A stretch of DNA of 64,000 nt from Limenecus sp048360435 (GCA_048360435.1 DBGCOP010000009.1:62001-126000); one strand, 5' to 3'. Counted from the first letter of the stretch, positions 17,304-27,033 are shown. The notes: generated by a model not told the origin, from the letters alone. Made by a program: numbers and translations.

Positions 17304-17309
17304 TATAAT
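17304..17309 (+). promoter_or_regulatory. -10 box six bases before an ATG (leaderless candidate)
   Basis: A perfect TATAAT lies exactly six bases upstream of the ATG at 17316, matching the geometry at 14688. The -35 is weak (TTTCCT, 18-base spacer). No ribosome site is present. Confidence 0.5.
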
Positions 17310-17315
17310 TACAGT

Positions 17316-17915
17316 ATGAAAAAACATTTGTTATGGATTGGAGAACTCTTTATCTGGGGATTGCTGATATTCTCAACACTTTTTGTCAGCCTTTACGTCT
17401 ACAATTCCAATGTTAGAAAAAAGCACACTTATTATGTGTTTTTTAAAGATATTGACGGATTAATCAAAGGTTCACCTGTCAAAATGCTCGGCTATCAGGT
17501 TGGATATGTCTCTGATATTTCTATCGTTAATGAAGATGTTTTCATAACATTTATAATAACCGATAAAAAGCTTAAAATGCCTGAAAGAATGTCTGCAACA
17601 GTTGAATTTACCGGCATGGGCGGTTCAAAATCTCTTGAATTATCTGTCCCGGATGAAAAAACTAATCCCAAAAACTATATTACGGCTGTTGAACCAAGAC
17701 GCCTTCAAGATTTCTATGTTTATACAAACCAAATGGCAAACCTAATTTTAGGCATGACTTCAGATTTTATGAAAATAATGGACGCAAGAAGGACAGACCT
17801 TTTGAAAAATTTTATAAAAAATCCTTCTGTCCTGCATGATGCACACAGAACCCTTGATGATGTGCAAAAAAGTGAATCACAGTTTATGGAAAGGCGAAAA
17901 AACTATGAACGCTGA
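17316..17915 (+). CDS. MCE/MlaD-domain protein, single-pass inner membrane
   Basis: Lipid-transport component by family. An N-terminal membrane anchor (LFIWGLLIFSTLFVSLYVY) is followed by the MCE domain: YYVFFKDIDGLIKGSPVKMLGYQVGYV, written here in part, matching the GL..G..V...G..VG pattern of MlaD. The C-terminal part (about residues 130-199) is helical and charged. At 199 residues it is a single-MCE, Mla-like protein. MlaE/MlaF partners are not adjacent. It overlaps the upp start by 11 bases. Confidence 0.85.
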   Translation: MKKHLLWIGELFIWGLLIFSTLFVSLYVYNSNVRKKHTYYVFFKDIDGLIKGSPVKMLGYQVGYVSDISIVNEDVFITFIITDKKLKMPERMSATVEFTGMGGSKSLELSVPDEKTNPKNYITAVEPRRLQDFYVYTNQMANLILGMTSDFMKIMDARRTDLLKNFIKNPSVLHDAHRTLDDVQKSESQFMERRKNYER

Positions 17916-18588
17916 CTTGAATGCAAAAACTGATAAGAAAAATGTAATAGTAGTAAAACATCCGCTTTGTGAACACAATCTCGGTGTAATAAGAGATAAA
18001 GACATAAATTCAGACGGTTTTAAAAACTCAATGAAAAGACTTGCAACAATTCTTATTCTTGAAGCAACAAAAAATCTGCCATTAAAAGAATACAATATAC
18101 AAACCCCTATAAAAGAATGTTATGTTAACAAAATAAGTGATGAATTCAAAATTATTTTTGCACCCATTTTAAGGGCAGGTTTGGCTATTTCGGATGTTGC
18201 CAGTGAAATTGTACCTGATGCCAGTATACAACATGTTGGAATGTATCGTGATGAAACAACACTTGAGCCTGTATGGTATTATGACAAAACACCTGTTAAA
18301 TATGGGGATCCTCAACATGTCAAGGTTTTCATACTTGATCCTATGCTTGCAACCGGCAATTCCGCTCATGCAGCAATTTCACTCTTTCTAAAAAAAGGTA
18401 TACTAATCGAAAACCTCGTTTTTGTATCTATTCTCAGTGCGCCTGAGGGAATAAAACTGATAACTAATGACTTTCCTGATTTAAAAATAGTTACAGCAAA
18501 AATTGACGAACGTTTAAATGAAAGAGGCTACATTGTCCCGGGGCTGGGAGATGCCGGTGACAGACTCTTCAATACATTCGAAAAGTAA
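17905..18588 (+). CDS. upp: Uracil phosphoribosyltransferase
   Basis: Converts uracil and PRPP to UMP in pyrimidine salvage. ATG at 17905 (MNADLNAKT) is chosen over a frame-compatible ATG at 17836, which would sit wholly inside the MCE gene; AAAGG precedes it. Family motifs: HPLCEHNLGVIRD, PILRAGLAI, the PRPP loop ILDPMLATGNSA, and C-terminal PGLGDAGDRLFNT, the uracil-binding segment. The usual Gly of the PRPP loop (TGG) is Asn here (TGN), a mild deviation. Confidence 0.93.
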   Translation: MNADLNAKTDKKNVIVVKHPLCEHNLGVIRDKDINSDGFKNSMKRLATILILEATKNLPLKEYNIQTPIKECYVNKISDEFKIIFAPILRAGLAISDVASEIVPDASIQHVGMYRDETTLEPVWYYDKTPVKYGDPQHVKVFILDPMLATGNSAHAAISLFLKKGILIENLVFVSILSAPEGIKLITNDFPDLKIVTAKIDERLNERGYIVPGLGDAGDRLFNTFEK

Positions 18589-18595
18589 TATTAAT

Positions 18596-19360
18596 ATGTA
18601 CAAAATAGACTATATAAACAATAAAAAAATACTGACTTCCAATTTAATCACCTCTGCCGGTGCTTTCTTCACCACAAGAGAAAGCGTAGTTACACCTAAT
18701 GTAATGAAAGAAATTACACAAAAATGTGAAGAAAACCTGAAAGATATAGCTTTATTTTTAAGAATTGATGTTACAGATATCATTTCACCAATACAAACGC
18801 ATTCATCTAACATATCAGTTGCAGAAAAAGGCAAAACTTACGAGAATACAGATGCTCTTATCACAGACTGCCCTGATATAGCTTTGTTGTTAAATTTTGC
18901 TGACTGTACGCCTGTTATCTTATACGATGAAAAAAGAAATATTGGTGCCATTGCTCATGCAGGTTGGAGAGGCACTGCGGCATCAATTGTTCCTAAAACG
19001 ATAAAATTTATGAAAAATAATTTCAATTCATCACCTTGTGATATGAAGGCACTCATTGGTCCTTCTATTTCGCTAAAAAACTATCAGGTAGGTGAAGAAG
19101 TTTACAGAAAAGTCTCCAAAACTATGGAGAAAAAATATAATGATTACTTCTTTTTCGACACTAATACAGAAAAATATAATCTTGATTTAAAAACTGTAAA
19201 CTTTCACCAGCTTGTAGAAGCGGGCTTGGATAAGAAGAGAATTGACAAGTGCAATTATTGTACTTATGATTCAAATGATATATTTTTTTCATATAGAAAA
19301 GAAAACGGATATACAGCACGACACAGTGCAATTTTAAAACTAGATAACACAAAAAACTAA
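18596..19360 (+). CDS. pgeF: Peptidoglycan editing factor PgeF / YfiH-type laccase-domain protein
   Basis: Family members act as cytosolic purine-nucleoside or peptidoglycan-precursor editing enzymes. Metal site motifs are visible: QTHSSNI (first His), NFADCTPVILYD (Cys) and AHAGWRGTA (second His). ATG at 18596 is used because upstream codons belong to upp; the intergenic gap is seven bases and lacks a strong ribosome site. Length (254) is standard. Confidence 0.9.
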   Translation: MYKIDYINNKKILTSNLITSAGAFFTTRESVVTPNVMKEITQKCEENLKDIALFLRIDVTDIISPIQTHSSNISVAEKGKTYENTDALITDCPDIALLLNFADCTPVILYDEKRNIGAIAHAGWRGTAASIVPKTIKFMKNNFNSSPCDMKALIGPSISLKNYQVGEEVYRKVSKTMEKKYNDYFFFDTNTEKYNLDLKTVNFHQLVEAGLDKKRIDKCNYCTYDSNDIFFSYRKENGYTARHSAILKLDNTKN

Positions 19361-19371
19361 GAGGAGCCGAA

Positions 19372-20682
19372 ATGTCAGTAATAGACAAACTATCATCAAT
19401 AAGCGATACATTATCAGAAATTTTTAAATATGCTCTAGAAAATGAAGAAATAAAAGAAGATTTTGATGAATATTTAAAAACAATAGGTGCATACAATGCA
19501 CCACAATCACAAATAAATTCTATTCTGGTTTCTTATATTTTCGAAAGAAACTTTCACAAAGGTGCTGATTCAGTATTTTCTATGTTTTTGAAAGACAAAA
19601 CTGATATTGACAATGAAACTAAAAAAATCGCACAGGCTCTTTCAGACTCAATCGATTCTCTTTTTGAAATCAAAACTATACACAGAAACGGTTTTGATAT
19701 GTACAGTCTTGTGAACGAAAAGAAATATTTTGCTATGCCTCTTGTAAAAATGAGCCATTTCAGAAGCCTTTATAAAGGGTCATATGTTCTTGCGAGAATT
19801 TTTAAATTTGAAAATGAATATTACATAATTGAAATCAGAGAAACCTTCTCATCACTTGAAAAAGATAAAGTTCTCAAATATGCAGTCGCAAAAATTATAG
19901 AACAGCCTGAAAATCTGTATAAAGATAATGACTCTAAACTAAAAGAAATAGAAGCTGAAATAGCCAAATTTACTGAAAAATTCATAAGCTGTTTCGGAAC
20001 TGATGAAGTAATAACAACAAATGAATATGTTGACGGATTGATTAGCAATTTCAATGATTATTATTTTGATGAATCAAAAAATCCTGAAGAAATAAAAGAA
20101 TTCATTAAACCGATAGAAACATACGGATACTTCAAAGTACCGGAATTTAACAGCTCATATGATAACTATATAGAATCATCTATGGCAGGATTTTCAAGCC
20201 ACAATGCAAAATATGATGTAGGTGTAATTTTTGACAGGGATCTGGGCATGTTTATTGTACCTTTTTACGGAACTTTGTGCCACATATTTGAAACAGAAAA
20301 TTACCACGATATTCAAGGCTGGGATGAATGCGTAAAGTCATTTATTGAAAATGACAAAATTCCAGCAAGTCTGGTACAAAAACTGTCAAACAGATACCAA
20401 AACTTTATTGATATTTTAAATGAAATATACGGTACTGAGATGTCTTTAAACGAATTTTTGGAAAAATATAAACTTCACTACCTAAAAAGCAAAATATATT
20501 CGCCCACAAGCGTCTTGTACTCCTCAAAATCGTTTGGAGACTTAATGGGATTTATTCCGGATGAACAAGAGATAAAAGCAAAAGAAATTCAATCACAAAA
20601 TGGTTCAACAATTGGAAGAAATGACCCTTGTCCTTGCGGAAGCGGAAAAAAATATAAAAAATGCTGCGGAGCTATGGTATAA
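19372..20682 (+). CDS. SEC-C motif protein with long unknown N-terminal region (436 aa)
   Basis: The last 25 residues (GRNDPCPCGSGKKYKKCCG) are a SEC-C zinc-binding motif, as at the end of SecA. The first ~400 residues are acidic and helical with no recognised domain. GAGGAG precedes the ATG by six bases. It lies eleven bases after pgeF, in the same direction, so is probably co-transcribed. SEC-C tails commonly mediate protein or ribosome binding; the actual role is unknown. Confidence 0.8.
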   Translation: MSVIDKLSSISDTLSEIFKYALENEEIKEDFDEYLKTIGAYNAPQSQINSILVSYIFERNFHKGADSVFSMFLKDKTDIDNETKKIAQALSDSIDSLFEIKTIHRNGFDMYSLVNEKKYFAMPLVKMSHFRSLYKGSYVLARIFKFENEYYIIEIRETFSSLEKDKVLKYAVAKIIEQPENLYKDNDSKLKEIEAEIAKFTEKFISCFGTDEVITTNEYVDGLISNFNDYYFDESKNPEEIKEFIKPIETYGYFKVPEFNSSYDNYIESSMAGFSSHNAKYDVGVIFDRDLGMFIVPFYGTLCHIFETENYHDIQGWDECVKSFIENDKIPASLVQKLSNRYQNFIDILNEIYGTEMSLNEFLEKYKLHYLKSKIYSPTSVLYSSKSFGDLMGFIPDEQEIKAKEIQSQNGSTIGRNDPCPCGSGKKYKKCCGAMV

Positions 20683-20711
20683 TATCATTGTGTCCAAAAT
20701 AAAGGTGAAGT

Positions 20712-21347
20712 ATGAAGCATTTACTGGTCAACGTTTCTTGTGAAACATCTGATATAAAAAAGCAGGCACTAAAAGAGCTTAAGAATGTGTGTGCACAGTG
20801 TAAAGCATGTGAACTTTCAAAAACAAGAACAAGTACGGTTTTCTCAGACGGCTCACCTGATGCAGAGATTATGCTTATTGGTGAAGCACCCGGAGCCGAT
20901 GAAGATGCTACCGGGGTACCTTTTGTTGGAAGAGCAGGACAGCTTCTGAACACTTTTCTTGAAGAATCAGGAATTTCAAGAAAAAATGATCTTTATATAT
21001 GTAACACAATAAAATGCCGTCCGCCACAGAACAGGGTTCCTTCTAACGAAGAAAAGCTTGCCTGTCAGTCTTATCTTATGGGGCAAATTTCAATAGTAAA
21101 GCCCAAAATCATTCTTCTTTGCGGTGCAACAGCAGCAAATTCATTTATAAATGAAGATTTTAAAATCTCCCAGATAAGAGGCAAATGGCTCAATTTATTT
21201 GACGATGTTGAAGTAATGGCTATTTTTCACCCGTCCTATCTTTTAAGAAACCACTCGCTTGAACAAGGCAGCCCCAGATGGCTTATGAAAAAAGACCTTG
21301 AAAATGTAAAAAACAGACTAAAAGAGCTAAAATCTCAGTCTGAATAA
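20712..21347 (+). CDS. Family 4/5 uracil-DNA glycosylase with Fe-S cluster
   Basis: Base-excision repair of uracil. The N-terminal Cys pair (CAQCKAC) and the later CNTIKC supply [4Fe-4S] ligands. Motif A is IGEAPGADEDATGVPFVGRAGQ (split), and motif B is IFHPSYLLR, both diagnostic of the UDGa family. Start with AGGTG upstream; a TATAAT at the end of the previous gene may provide a separate promoter. Its 3' end overlaps the convergent MATE gene by 13 bases. Confidence 0.93.
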   Translation: MKHLLVNVSCETSDIKKQALKELKNVCAQCKACELSKTRTSTVFSDGSPDAEIMLIGEAPGADEDATGVPFVGRAGQLLNTFLEESGISRKNDLYICNTIKCRPPQNRVPSNEEKLACQSYLMGQISIVKPKIILLCGATAANSFINEDFKISQIRGKWLNLFDDVEVMAIFHPSYLLRNHSLEQGSPRWLMKKDLENVKNRLKELKSQSE

Positions 21348-22669
21348 ACATTCTTCAAAGCTTTGAATTTTTTGTATATAACAACAGCAAAAATAGCACA
21401 CATAAATAGGAATGAAGTAGCCAAACCTATCCAGAAGCCATTTAAAGACATATGATAATGATAAGCCAACATATATCCAAAGGGCAGCCCAAAAAGCCAA
21501 TATCCGGCAATCAAAGATATTGAAGCAATTTTTGTCATTTTTAAACCTTTTAATATGCCGCTCAGGCTAACCTGCAATCCGTCAAACATTAAATAAAATG
21601 CTGCAATATGAAGAATAGGAAGCCCCAATTTCAACATCTGTTCGTTAGAAGTGAATACTTCAAAAATTGTTTTAGGAAATGCCAGCAAAACAATTGAACA
21701 AAACGCCATAAATACAACAGACATAGCAGTTCCGGAAAAAGAATATCTTTTTATTTCACTCAGATTCCTTGCTCCGTTAAAAAATCCAACCTTAATTGCA
21801 ATAGCTGCTGAAATAGACATAGGAATAACATAAGCACTGGAAGTTATAGTCACACCAATATTGTGAGTAGCAGCAAGGATTCCTGCTTCTCTGCCTACAA
21901 GAATCGTAATAAGATTGAAGCCTAAAAACTCAAGAAACATAGCAATTCCGATAGGATAACCTATCTTTAAAAGTTGTTTTATCAAATTTGTATCAAACGG
22001 ATTTCTGAAATGTATCAAGTCAAAACAGTATACAAGCAGTATTAATCCCATGAGTGTACGCACAATGAAGGCAGCCAGCGCAAGACCAATAACCCCCATT
22101 CCTTGAATCGGACCAATTCCGAAAACAAGGGAGTATGCAAGTAGAAAATTTAGCACCAGAGCGAATAATAAAATCATATTAGGGAAAGCTACTATTTCAT
22201 ATGCCATTAAAAATTCCCTCAAACACTGATAAAGATACATCCCAAAAAGAGAAAATGCGCATATAAAAACATATTCCTTTATCATAGGTACAAGAGAAGC
22301 ATCAAACCCCATTTTGGGAATTAACGGAACCATAACCAGACATATACCGCAAAATATTACAGCAAGAATCATTGCATAATTCAAAACCGTAACCAAAAAC
22401 TTTTTTGTAGGTTTTCTGTTTCCGCGATAATTTGAAATAAGTATCGATATCGCAGACATTAAGCCCATACCCATAATCAAAATACAAAAAATTATCGAAT
22501 TTGCAATACTTATTGCAGCCAGCGTGTTTGTAGAATGTTTCGCCGCAATAAACACATCAGTCGCACCAATCAAAACCTGCCCCAAATTGCCGACTATCAA
22601 GGGGAGAGAAAGTCCTGCAAGTTCTGTGAAATATTTTTTGTATGAAGAAATTTTTTCGACTAGCTGCAT
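21335..22669 (-). CDS. MATE-family multidrug exporter
   Basis: Twelve hydrophobic segments over 444 residues. The N-terminus (SLPLIVGNLGQVLIGATDVFIA) carries the family's conserved start of TM1, and the second half repeats it around IGYPIGIAMFLEFLGFNL. Cation-coupled drug or metabolite export from the inner membrane is the family role; the substrate is unknown. No ribosome site precedes ATG, but TAAATT with an upstream TTTGCT at 17 bases lies 8 bases before it. It is divergent from the rfb operon. Confidence 0.92.
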   Translation of the reverse strand: MQLVEKISSYKKYFTELAGLSLPLIVGNLGQVLIGATDVFIAAKHSTNTLAAISIANSIIFCILIMGMGLMSAISILISNYRGNRKPTKKFLVTVLNYAMILAVIFCGICLVMVPLIPKMGFDASLVPMIKEYVFICAFSLFGMYLYQCLREFLMAYEIVAFPNMILLFALVLNFLLAYSLVFGIGPIQGMGVIGLALAAFIVRTLMGLILLVYCFDLIHFRNPFDTNLIKQLLKIGYPIGIAMFLEFLGFNLITILVGREAGILAATHNIGVTITSSAYVIPMSISAAIAIKVGFFNGARNLSEIKRYSFSGTAMSVVFMAFCSIVLLAFPKTIFEVFTSNEQMLKLGLPILHIAAFYLMFDGLQVSLSGILKGLKMTKIASISLIAGYWLFGLPFGYMLAYHYHMSLNGFWIGLATSFLFMCAIFAVVIYKKFKALKNVYSD

Positions 22670-22779
22670 AGTAGTTTAATTTATCACAACCAGAATATTA
22701 AGCAAAGTTATATTTTTATACTGTATACTAAAAAAATCTATATTAATAGTATAATAATAAGTTATAAGGAGTAGGAATA

Positions 22780-23337
22780 ATGCCTTTTGAATTTAAAAAA
22801 CTTGAAATAGAAGAAGTAATACTTGTTACACCAAAGGTTTTCAAAGATGACAGAGGTTTTTTTCTGGAATCATACCAAAAAACTGCATTTCAAAACAACG
22901 GAATTGACGTTGAGTTTAATCAAGATAATCATTCAAAATCTACACAAGGAGTTTTGAGAGGTCTACACTACCAAACAAACCCTAAAGCACAAGCAAAACT
23001 AGTTCGTTGCAGCAAGGGTAAAATTTTTGATGTTGCAGTAGATATTAGAAAAAATTCAAAGACTTTTAGAAAATGGGTTGGAGAAATTCTCTCCGAAGAA
23101 AATAAAAATATGCTTTTTATTCCTGAAGGATTTGCACACGGATTTGTTGTACTCAGTGACGAAGCTGAGCTTTTATATAAAGCATCAAACGAATATTCCC
23201 CAATCAATGACAGAGGCATAAAATGGGATGACCCGGACATCAATGTAGAATGGGGAATTGATTTTGATCCGATTATAAGTGAAAAAGATTCAAAACAGCC
23301 ATACTTAAAAGATGTAAAAGAGGAGGATTTATTTTGA
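22780..23337 (+). CDS. rfbC: dTDP-4-dehydrorhamnose 3,5-epimerase
   Basis: Third step of dTDP-L-rhamnose synthesis. Motifs: KVFKDDRGFFLESY, FNQDNHSKSTQGVLRGLHYQ (split), and PEGFAHGFVVLS with the catalytic His. At 185 residues it is full length. A TATAAT box lies near 22750 and AAGGAG precedes the start. The stop overlaps the TTG start of rfbB, opening a tightly overlapped rfbCBDA operon. Confidence 0.95.
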   Translation: MPFEFKKLEIEEVILVTPKVFKDDRGFFLESYQKTAFQNNGIDVEFNQDNHSKSTQGVLRGLHYQTNPKAQAKLVRCSKGKIFDVAVDIRKNSKTFRKWVGEILSEENKNMLFIPEGFAHGFVVLSDEAELLYKASNEYSPINDRGIKWDDPDINVEWGIDFDPIISEKDSKQPYLKDVKEEDLF

Positions 23338-24314
23338 AAATACTGGTAACAGGAGGGGCAGGTTTTATTGGGAGTTGTTTTATACGACAAATGCTGGAAA
23401 CCCATCCGGAATACAAAATAATAAACCTCGATGCACTTACTTATGCAGGCAATATTGAAAACCTTGATGACATAAAAAATAATCCAAACTACAAGTTTGT
23501 TAAAGGAAATATCTGTGACAAAAATCTTGTAAGAAGCCTTGTTGAAGAAAGTGATATGGTTGTAAACTTTGCAGCAGAAAGCCATGTTGATCGTTCAATT
23601 ACAGGGCCTGAAATTTTTATAGAGACAAACGTTCAAGGAACGTTAAACCTGCTTCAAGCAGCAAAAGAAGCAAACATTGAACGTTTTTTACAGGTTTCAA
23701 CAGATGAAGTTTACGGTACACTTGGAAAAGACGGCTATTTTTATGAAACTACTCCACTTGCACCAAATTCACCTTATTCAGCATCAAAAGCAAGTGCTGA
23801 TTTGCTTGTAAGAGCATATTACGAAACATACAAAATGCCTGTTTTAAACACACGCTGTTCAAACAATTACGGACCTTATCAATATCCGGAAAAACTTATA
23901 CCGTTTTTTATCTCTCAGCTTTTAAAAGGAGAAAAAGTTCCGGTTTACGGTGACGGAATGAATGTAAGAGACTGGCTTTATGTTTATGACCATTGCAGTG
24001 CAATAGATACAGTACTCCATAAAGGAAAAGTCGGTGAAGTCTACAACATTGGTGGTCACAATGAAAAAACAAACCTCGAAATAACACATATTATACTTGA
24101 TGCAATGGGTAAAGACGAATCTTACATCAAATATGTTGAAGACAGACTCGGACACGACAGAAGATATGCAATAGACAATCACAAAATTCAAACTGAGCTG
24201 GGCTGGGAACCGTCTGTAACCTTCGAAGAAGGCATAAAACTAACTATTGACTGGTACCTGAAGAATCAAGATTGGATAAAATCAATAGAGAATAAAAAAG
24301 CAGGAGTGCTGTAA
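23334..24314 (+). CDS. rfbB: dTDP-glucose 4,6-dehydratase
   Basis: NAD-dependent short-chain dehydrogenase-type enzyme. TGGAGFIGS binds NAD; FAAESHVDRSI and the catalytic triad region VSTDEVYG plus PYSASKASAD (Tyr and Lys) are all present, with NNYGPYQYPEKLIP downstream. The start is TTG at 23334, overlapping the rfbC stop and following AGGAGGA. Its stop overlaps the rfbD ATG (TAATG). Confidence 0.95.
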   Translation: MKILVTGGAGFIGSCFIRQMLETHPEYKIINLDALTYAGNIENLDDIKNNPNYKFVKGNICDKNLVRSLVEESDMVVNFAAESHVDRSITGPEIFIETNVQGTLNLLQAAKEANIERFLQVSTDEVYGTLGKDGYFYETTPLAPNSPYSASKASADLLVRAYYETYKMPVLNTRCSNNYGPYQYPEKLIPFFISQLLKGEKVPVYGDGMNVRDWLYVYDHCSAIDTVLHKGKVGEVYNIGGHNEKTNLEITHIILDAMGKDESYIKYVEDRLGHDRRYAIDNHKIQTELGWEPSVTFEEGIKLTIDWYLKNQDWIKSIENKKAGVL

Positions 24315-25138
24315 TGAAAATACTTGTAACAGGAGCTAAAGGCATGTTGGGACGAGATTTATGCCCGATGCTTGAGGATAATGATTATGAAGTAATAGAA
24401 ACAGATATTGACACACTTGATATAACAAATGAGCTTCAAGTCAGAGAAGTGTTAAAAAGAGAAATGCCTGACTATGTTATACATTGCGCAGCATATACCA
24501 ACGTAGACAAAGCAGAAGAAGACTTATCAACAGCAGAAAAAATTAATTCAAAAGGCACGGAAAACTTAGCAAAAGCATGCAACGCAAATAATATCGTTTT
24601 AATTTACATATCAACAGACTATGTATTTGACGGTAAAAAACAAACTCCATATTTGCCTGATGACAAAACAAATCCTATTAACAATTATGGATTAACAAAA
24701 CTGCATGGAGAAGAAGCAGTCAAAAAGTACTGTGATAAACACTACATTGCCAGAACAAGCTGGCTGTATGGTCATCACGGCAAAAACTTTGTAGAAACAA
24801 TGATTTCTCTAAAAGACAAACCTGAAATAAAAGTAGTCGACGATCAGACAGGATGCCCAACCTGGACAGTAGATTTGTCAGATGCAATTATTAGCTTGAT
24901 TGAAGAAGAACCTGATTACGGAATATATCATACGTGTGGAGGCGGTCATACAACATGGTATGGTTTTGCCAAAGAAATATTCAATATGTCCGGATTGGAA
25001 GTAAACATAATTCCTTGTACAACCGAGGAATTTCCAAGACCAGCAAAAAGACCCGAGTGCAGTATAATGGATAACTGTGGTCTTTTAAGAAACTGGAAGC
25101 TAGCACTGAAAGATTATATAGAATTGAGGATTGACTGA
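24314..25138 (+). CDS. rfbD: dTDP-4-dehydrorhamnose reductase
   Basis: Last step to dTDP-L-rhamnose. TGAKGMLGRDL is the NADPH motif, HCAAYTNVDKAEED and YISTDYVFDG are hallmark stretches, and NNYGLTKLHGE provides the Tyr-xxx-Lys pair. Length 274 is slightly short but complete. It overlaps both neighbours by one base. Confidence 0.95.
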   Translation: MKILVTGAKGMLGRDLCPMLEDNDYEVIETDIDTLDITNELQVREVLKREMPDYVIHCAAYTNVDKAEEDLSTAEKINSKGTENLAKACNANNIVLIYISTDYVFDGKKQTPYLPDDKTNPINNYGLTKLHGEEAVKKYCDKHYIARTSWLYGHHGKNFVETMISLKDKPEIKVVDDQTGCPTWTVDLSDAIISLIEEEPDYGIYHTCGGGHTTWYGFAKEIFNMSGLEVNIIPCTTEEFPRPAKRPECSIMDNCGLLRNWKLALKDYIELRID

Positions 25139-26019
25139 TGAAAGGTATAGTTTTAGCAGGAGGAGCCGGTACAAGGCTTTACCCAAGTACAATGACTGTT
25201 TCAAAACAACTGCTTCCAATCTATGACAAACCGATGATTTATCATCCTGTTTCAGTTCTTATGCTTGCAGGTATACGGGATATTTTAATTATTTCTACGC
25301 CTCAGGACTTACCCAATTTTAAAAAACTTTTAAAAGACGGTTCTCAATTTGGCATAAATTTTAGCTACAAAGAACAACCATCTCCGGACGGACTTGCTCA
25401 AGCATTCATACTGGGAGAAGAATTTATTGGTTCAGACAGTGCAGCATTGATTCTCGGCGACAATATTTTTTACGGACACGGATTTTCGGGAATGTTGAAA
25501 AAAGCAGTTAAAAATATTGAAACAAAAGGTGGAGCAACAGTTTTTGGCTATCAGGTAAAAGACCCGGAAAGATTCGGTGTTGTCTCGTTTGACCAAAACG
25601 GTAAAGCTGAGACAATTGAAGAAAAACCTAAAAATCCAAAATCAAACTATGCCGTTACAGGTCTTTATTTCTATGACAATGATGTAATAAATCTCGCAAA
25701 AAGCCTAAAACCCTCAGCAAGAGGAGAGTTGGAAATAACAGATTTAAATAAACTGTACCTCGAGAAACAAAAACTTAATGTAGAACTTTTAGGCAGAGGT
25801 TTTGCATGGCTCGACACAGGCACACATCAATCACTTTTACAAGCCGGACAATATGTTCAGACAATAGAAGAAAATCAGGGCGTAAAAATTGCATGCCTTG
25901 AAGAAATTGCATTCAGAATGGGATATGTAAAAAAAGAACTGTTAATCCGCCAGACAGAACAGTATCCAAACAGTGAATATTACAATTACATAAAAAATAT
26001 TATAGAAAAAGAACAATGA
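25138..26019 (+). CDS. rfbA: Glucose-1-phosphate thymidylyltransferase
   Basis: Makes dTDP-glucose, the entry step. LAGGAGTRLYPSTMTVSKQLLP (split) is the nucleotide-binding signature, with DKPMIYHP, LGDNIFYGHGF and WLDTGTH following. Length 293 fits. Placing rfbA last in the operon is slightly unusual. Its stop overlaps the next gene's ATG by four bases (ATGA). Confidence 0.96.
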   Translation: MKGIVLAGGAGTRLYPSTMTVSKQLLPIYDKPMIYHPVSVLMLAGIRDILIISTPQDLPNFKKLLKDGSQFGINFSYKEQPSPDGLAQAFILGEEFIGSDSAALILGDNIFYGHGFSGMLKKAVKNIETKGGATVFGYQVKDPERFGVVSFDQNGKAETIEEKPKNPKSNYAVTGLYFYDNDVINLAKSLKPSARGELEITDLNKLYLEKQKLNVELLGRGFAWLDTGTHQSLLQAGQYVQTIEENQGVKIACLEEIAFRMGYVKKELLIRQTEQYPNSEYYNYIKNIIEKEQ

Positions 26020-26981
26020 AAACACTCCTGATAAATACTGTAAAACTAATAAATGATATTAACGAAGCATTATTTTTTCCTGTTGATCAGCTGATAGAAA
26101 AGCTTCCTTGGATGCCATGGGTTATAGATGCAATAAAAGACAGCATACATATGCTGCCGTTTTTATTTATCATCTTCGTAGTAATTGAAGTTATCGAATA
26201 TTTTTATTCTTCGAAGATAAATCAACTCACAAAATATTCAGGCAAAGCAGGTCCACTGGTAGGAAGTTTAGCAGCATCATTTCCTCAATGCGGATTTTCA
26301 GTTATCGCAAGTACTTTATATACAAAAAAATTGATAACAAAAGGTACTCTTCTTGCAGTTTATCTTTCTACATCTGATGAAGCAATTCCTGTTATAATGG
26401 CAGAGCCTGACAAAATTCATCTTGTTATACCTCTTTTAATAACAAAAATTCTTATTGCAATAGCTGCCGGATATTTTATAGATTTTATTCTAGATTCAGT
26501 AGATAAAACAAAAGAAGAAACACATGAGGATTCAGATGAAGAAGCCCAGGAAGGATGCTGTCACCACCATGTTAATAAACCGCGCAAAAGAGATTTACTC
26601 TTTCACCCTCTCGAACACACATTAAATGTTTTTGTGTTTGTTTTAATTGTTACACTTGGAATTAACTATCTTGTCAACAGAGCAGGAGGAGAAGAAAATC
26701 TCGGTCAATATTTCTTACAAGATTCAATATTTCAACCTGTACTAACTGCAATAGCAGGGCTTATTCCAAACTGTGCAGTTTCAATAGCAATAACACTTAT
26801 GTATCTTAAAGGTGCAATCGGTTTTGGCTCGGTAATTGCCGGTCTGTCATCGAGTGCCGGTTTAGGTATACTGGTATTGATTAAAAAGAACGAAGATTTT
26901 AAAGATACGGTTAAAATTATTCTTTTACTTTTAACAAGCAGTATTTTCTTCGGTATAGCCATACAAACTATATACAATTAG
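26016..26981 (+). CDS. ArsP_2-type putative heavy-metal/organoarsenical permease
   Basis: A 321-residue integral membrane protein with about eight to ten hydrophobic segments. Two halves repeat a P-x-C signature, FPQCGFSVIAST and IPNCAVSIAIT, typical of the ArsP_2 (10TM putative exporter) family. A cytosolic loop has an acidic stretch then GCCHHHV, a probable metal-binding site. It is translationally coupled to rfbA by an ATGA overlap, though no link with rhamnose is known. Confidence 0.82.
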   Translation: MKTLLINTVKLINDINEALFFPVDQLIEKLPWMPWVIDAIKDSIHMLPFLFIIFVVIEVIEYFYSSKINQLTKYSGKAGPLVGSLAASFPQCGFSVIASTLYTKKLITKGTLLAVYLSTSDEAIPVIMAEPDKIHLVIPLLITKILIAIAAGYFIDFILDSVDKTKEETHEDSDEEAQEGCCHHHVNKPRKRDLLFHPLEHTLNVFVFVLIVTLGINYLVNRAGGEENLGQYFLQDSIFQPVLTAIAGLIPNCAVSIAITLMYLKGAIGFGSVIAGLSSSAGLGILVLIKKNEDFKDTVKIILLLLTSSIFFGIAIQTIYN

Positions 26982-27033
26982 TGAATCCTCAAAAACATTT
27001 GCTTTAATATAATCAAGAAAAAAGGAGATTATT

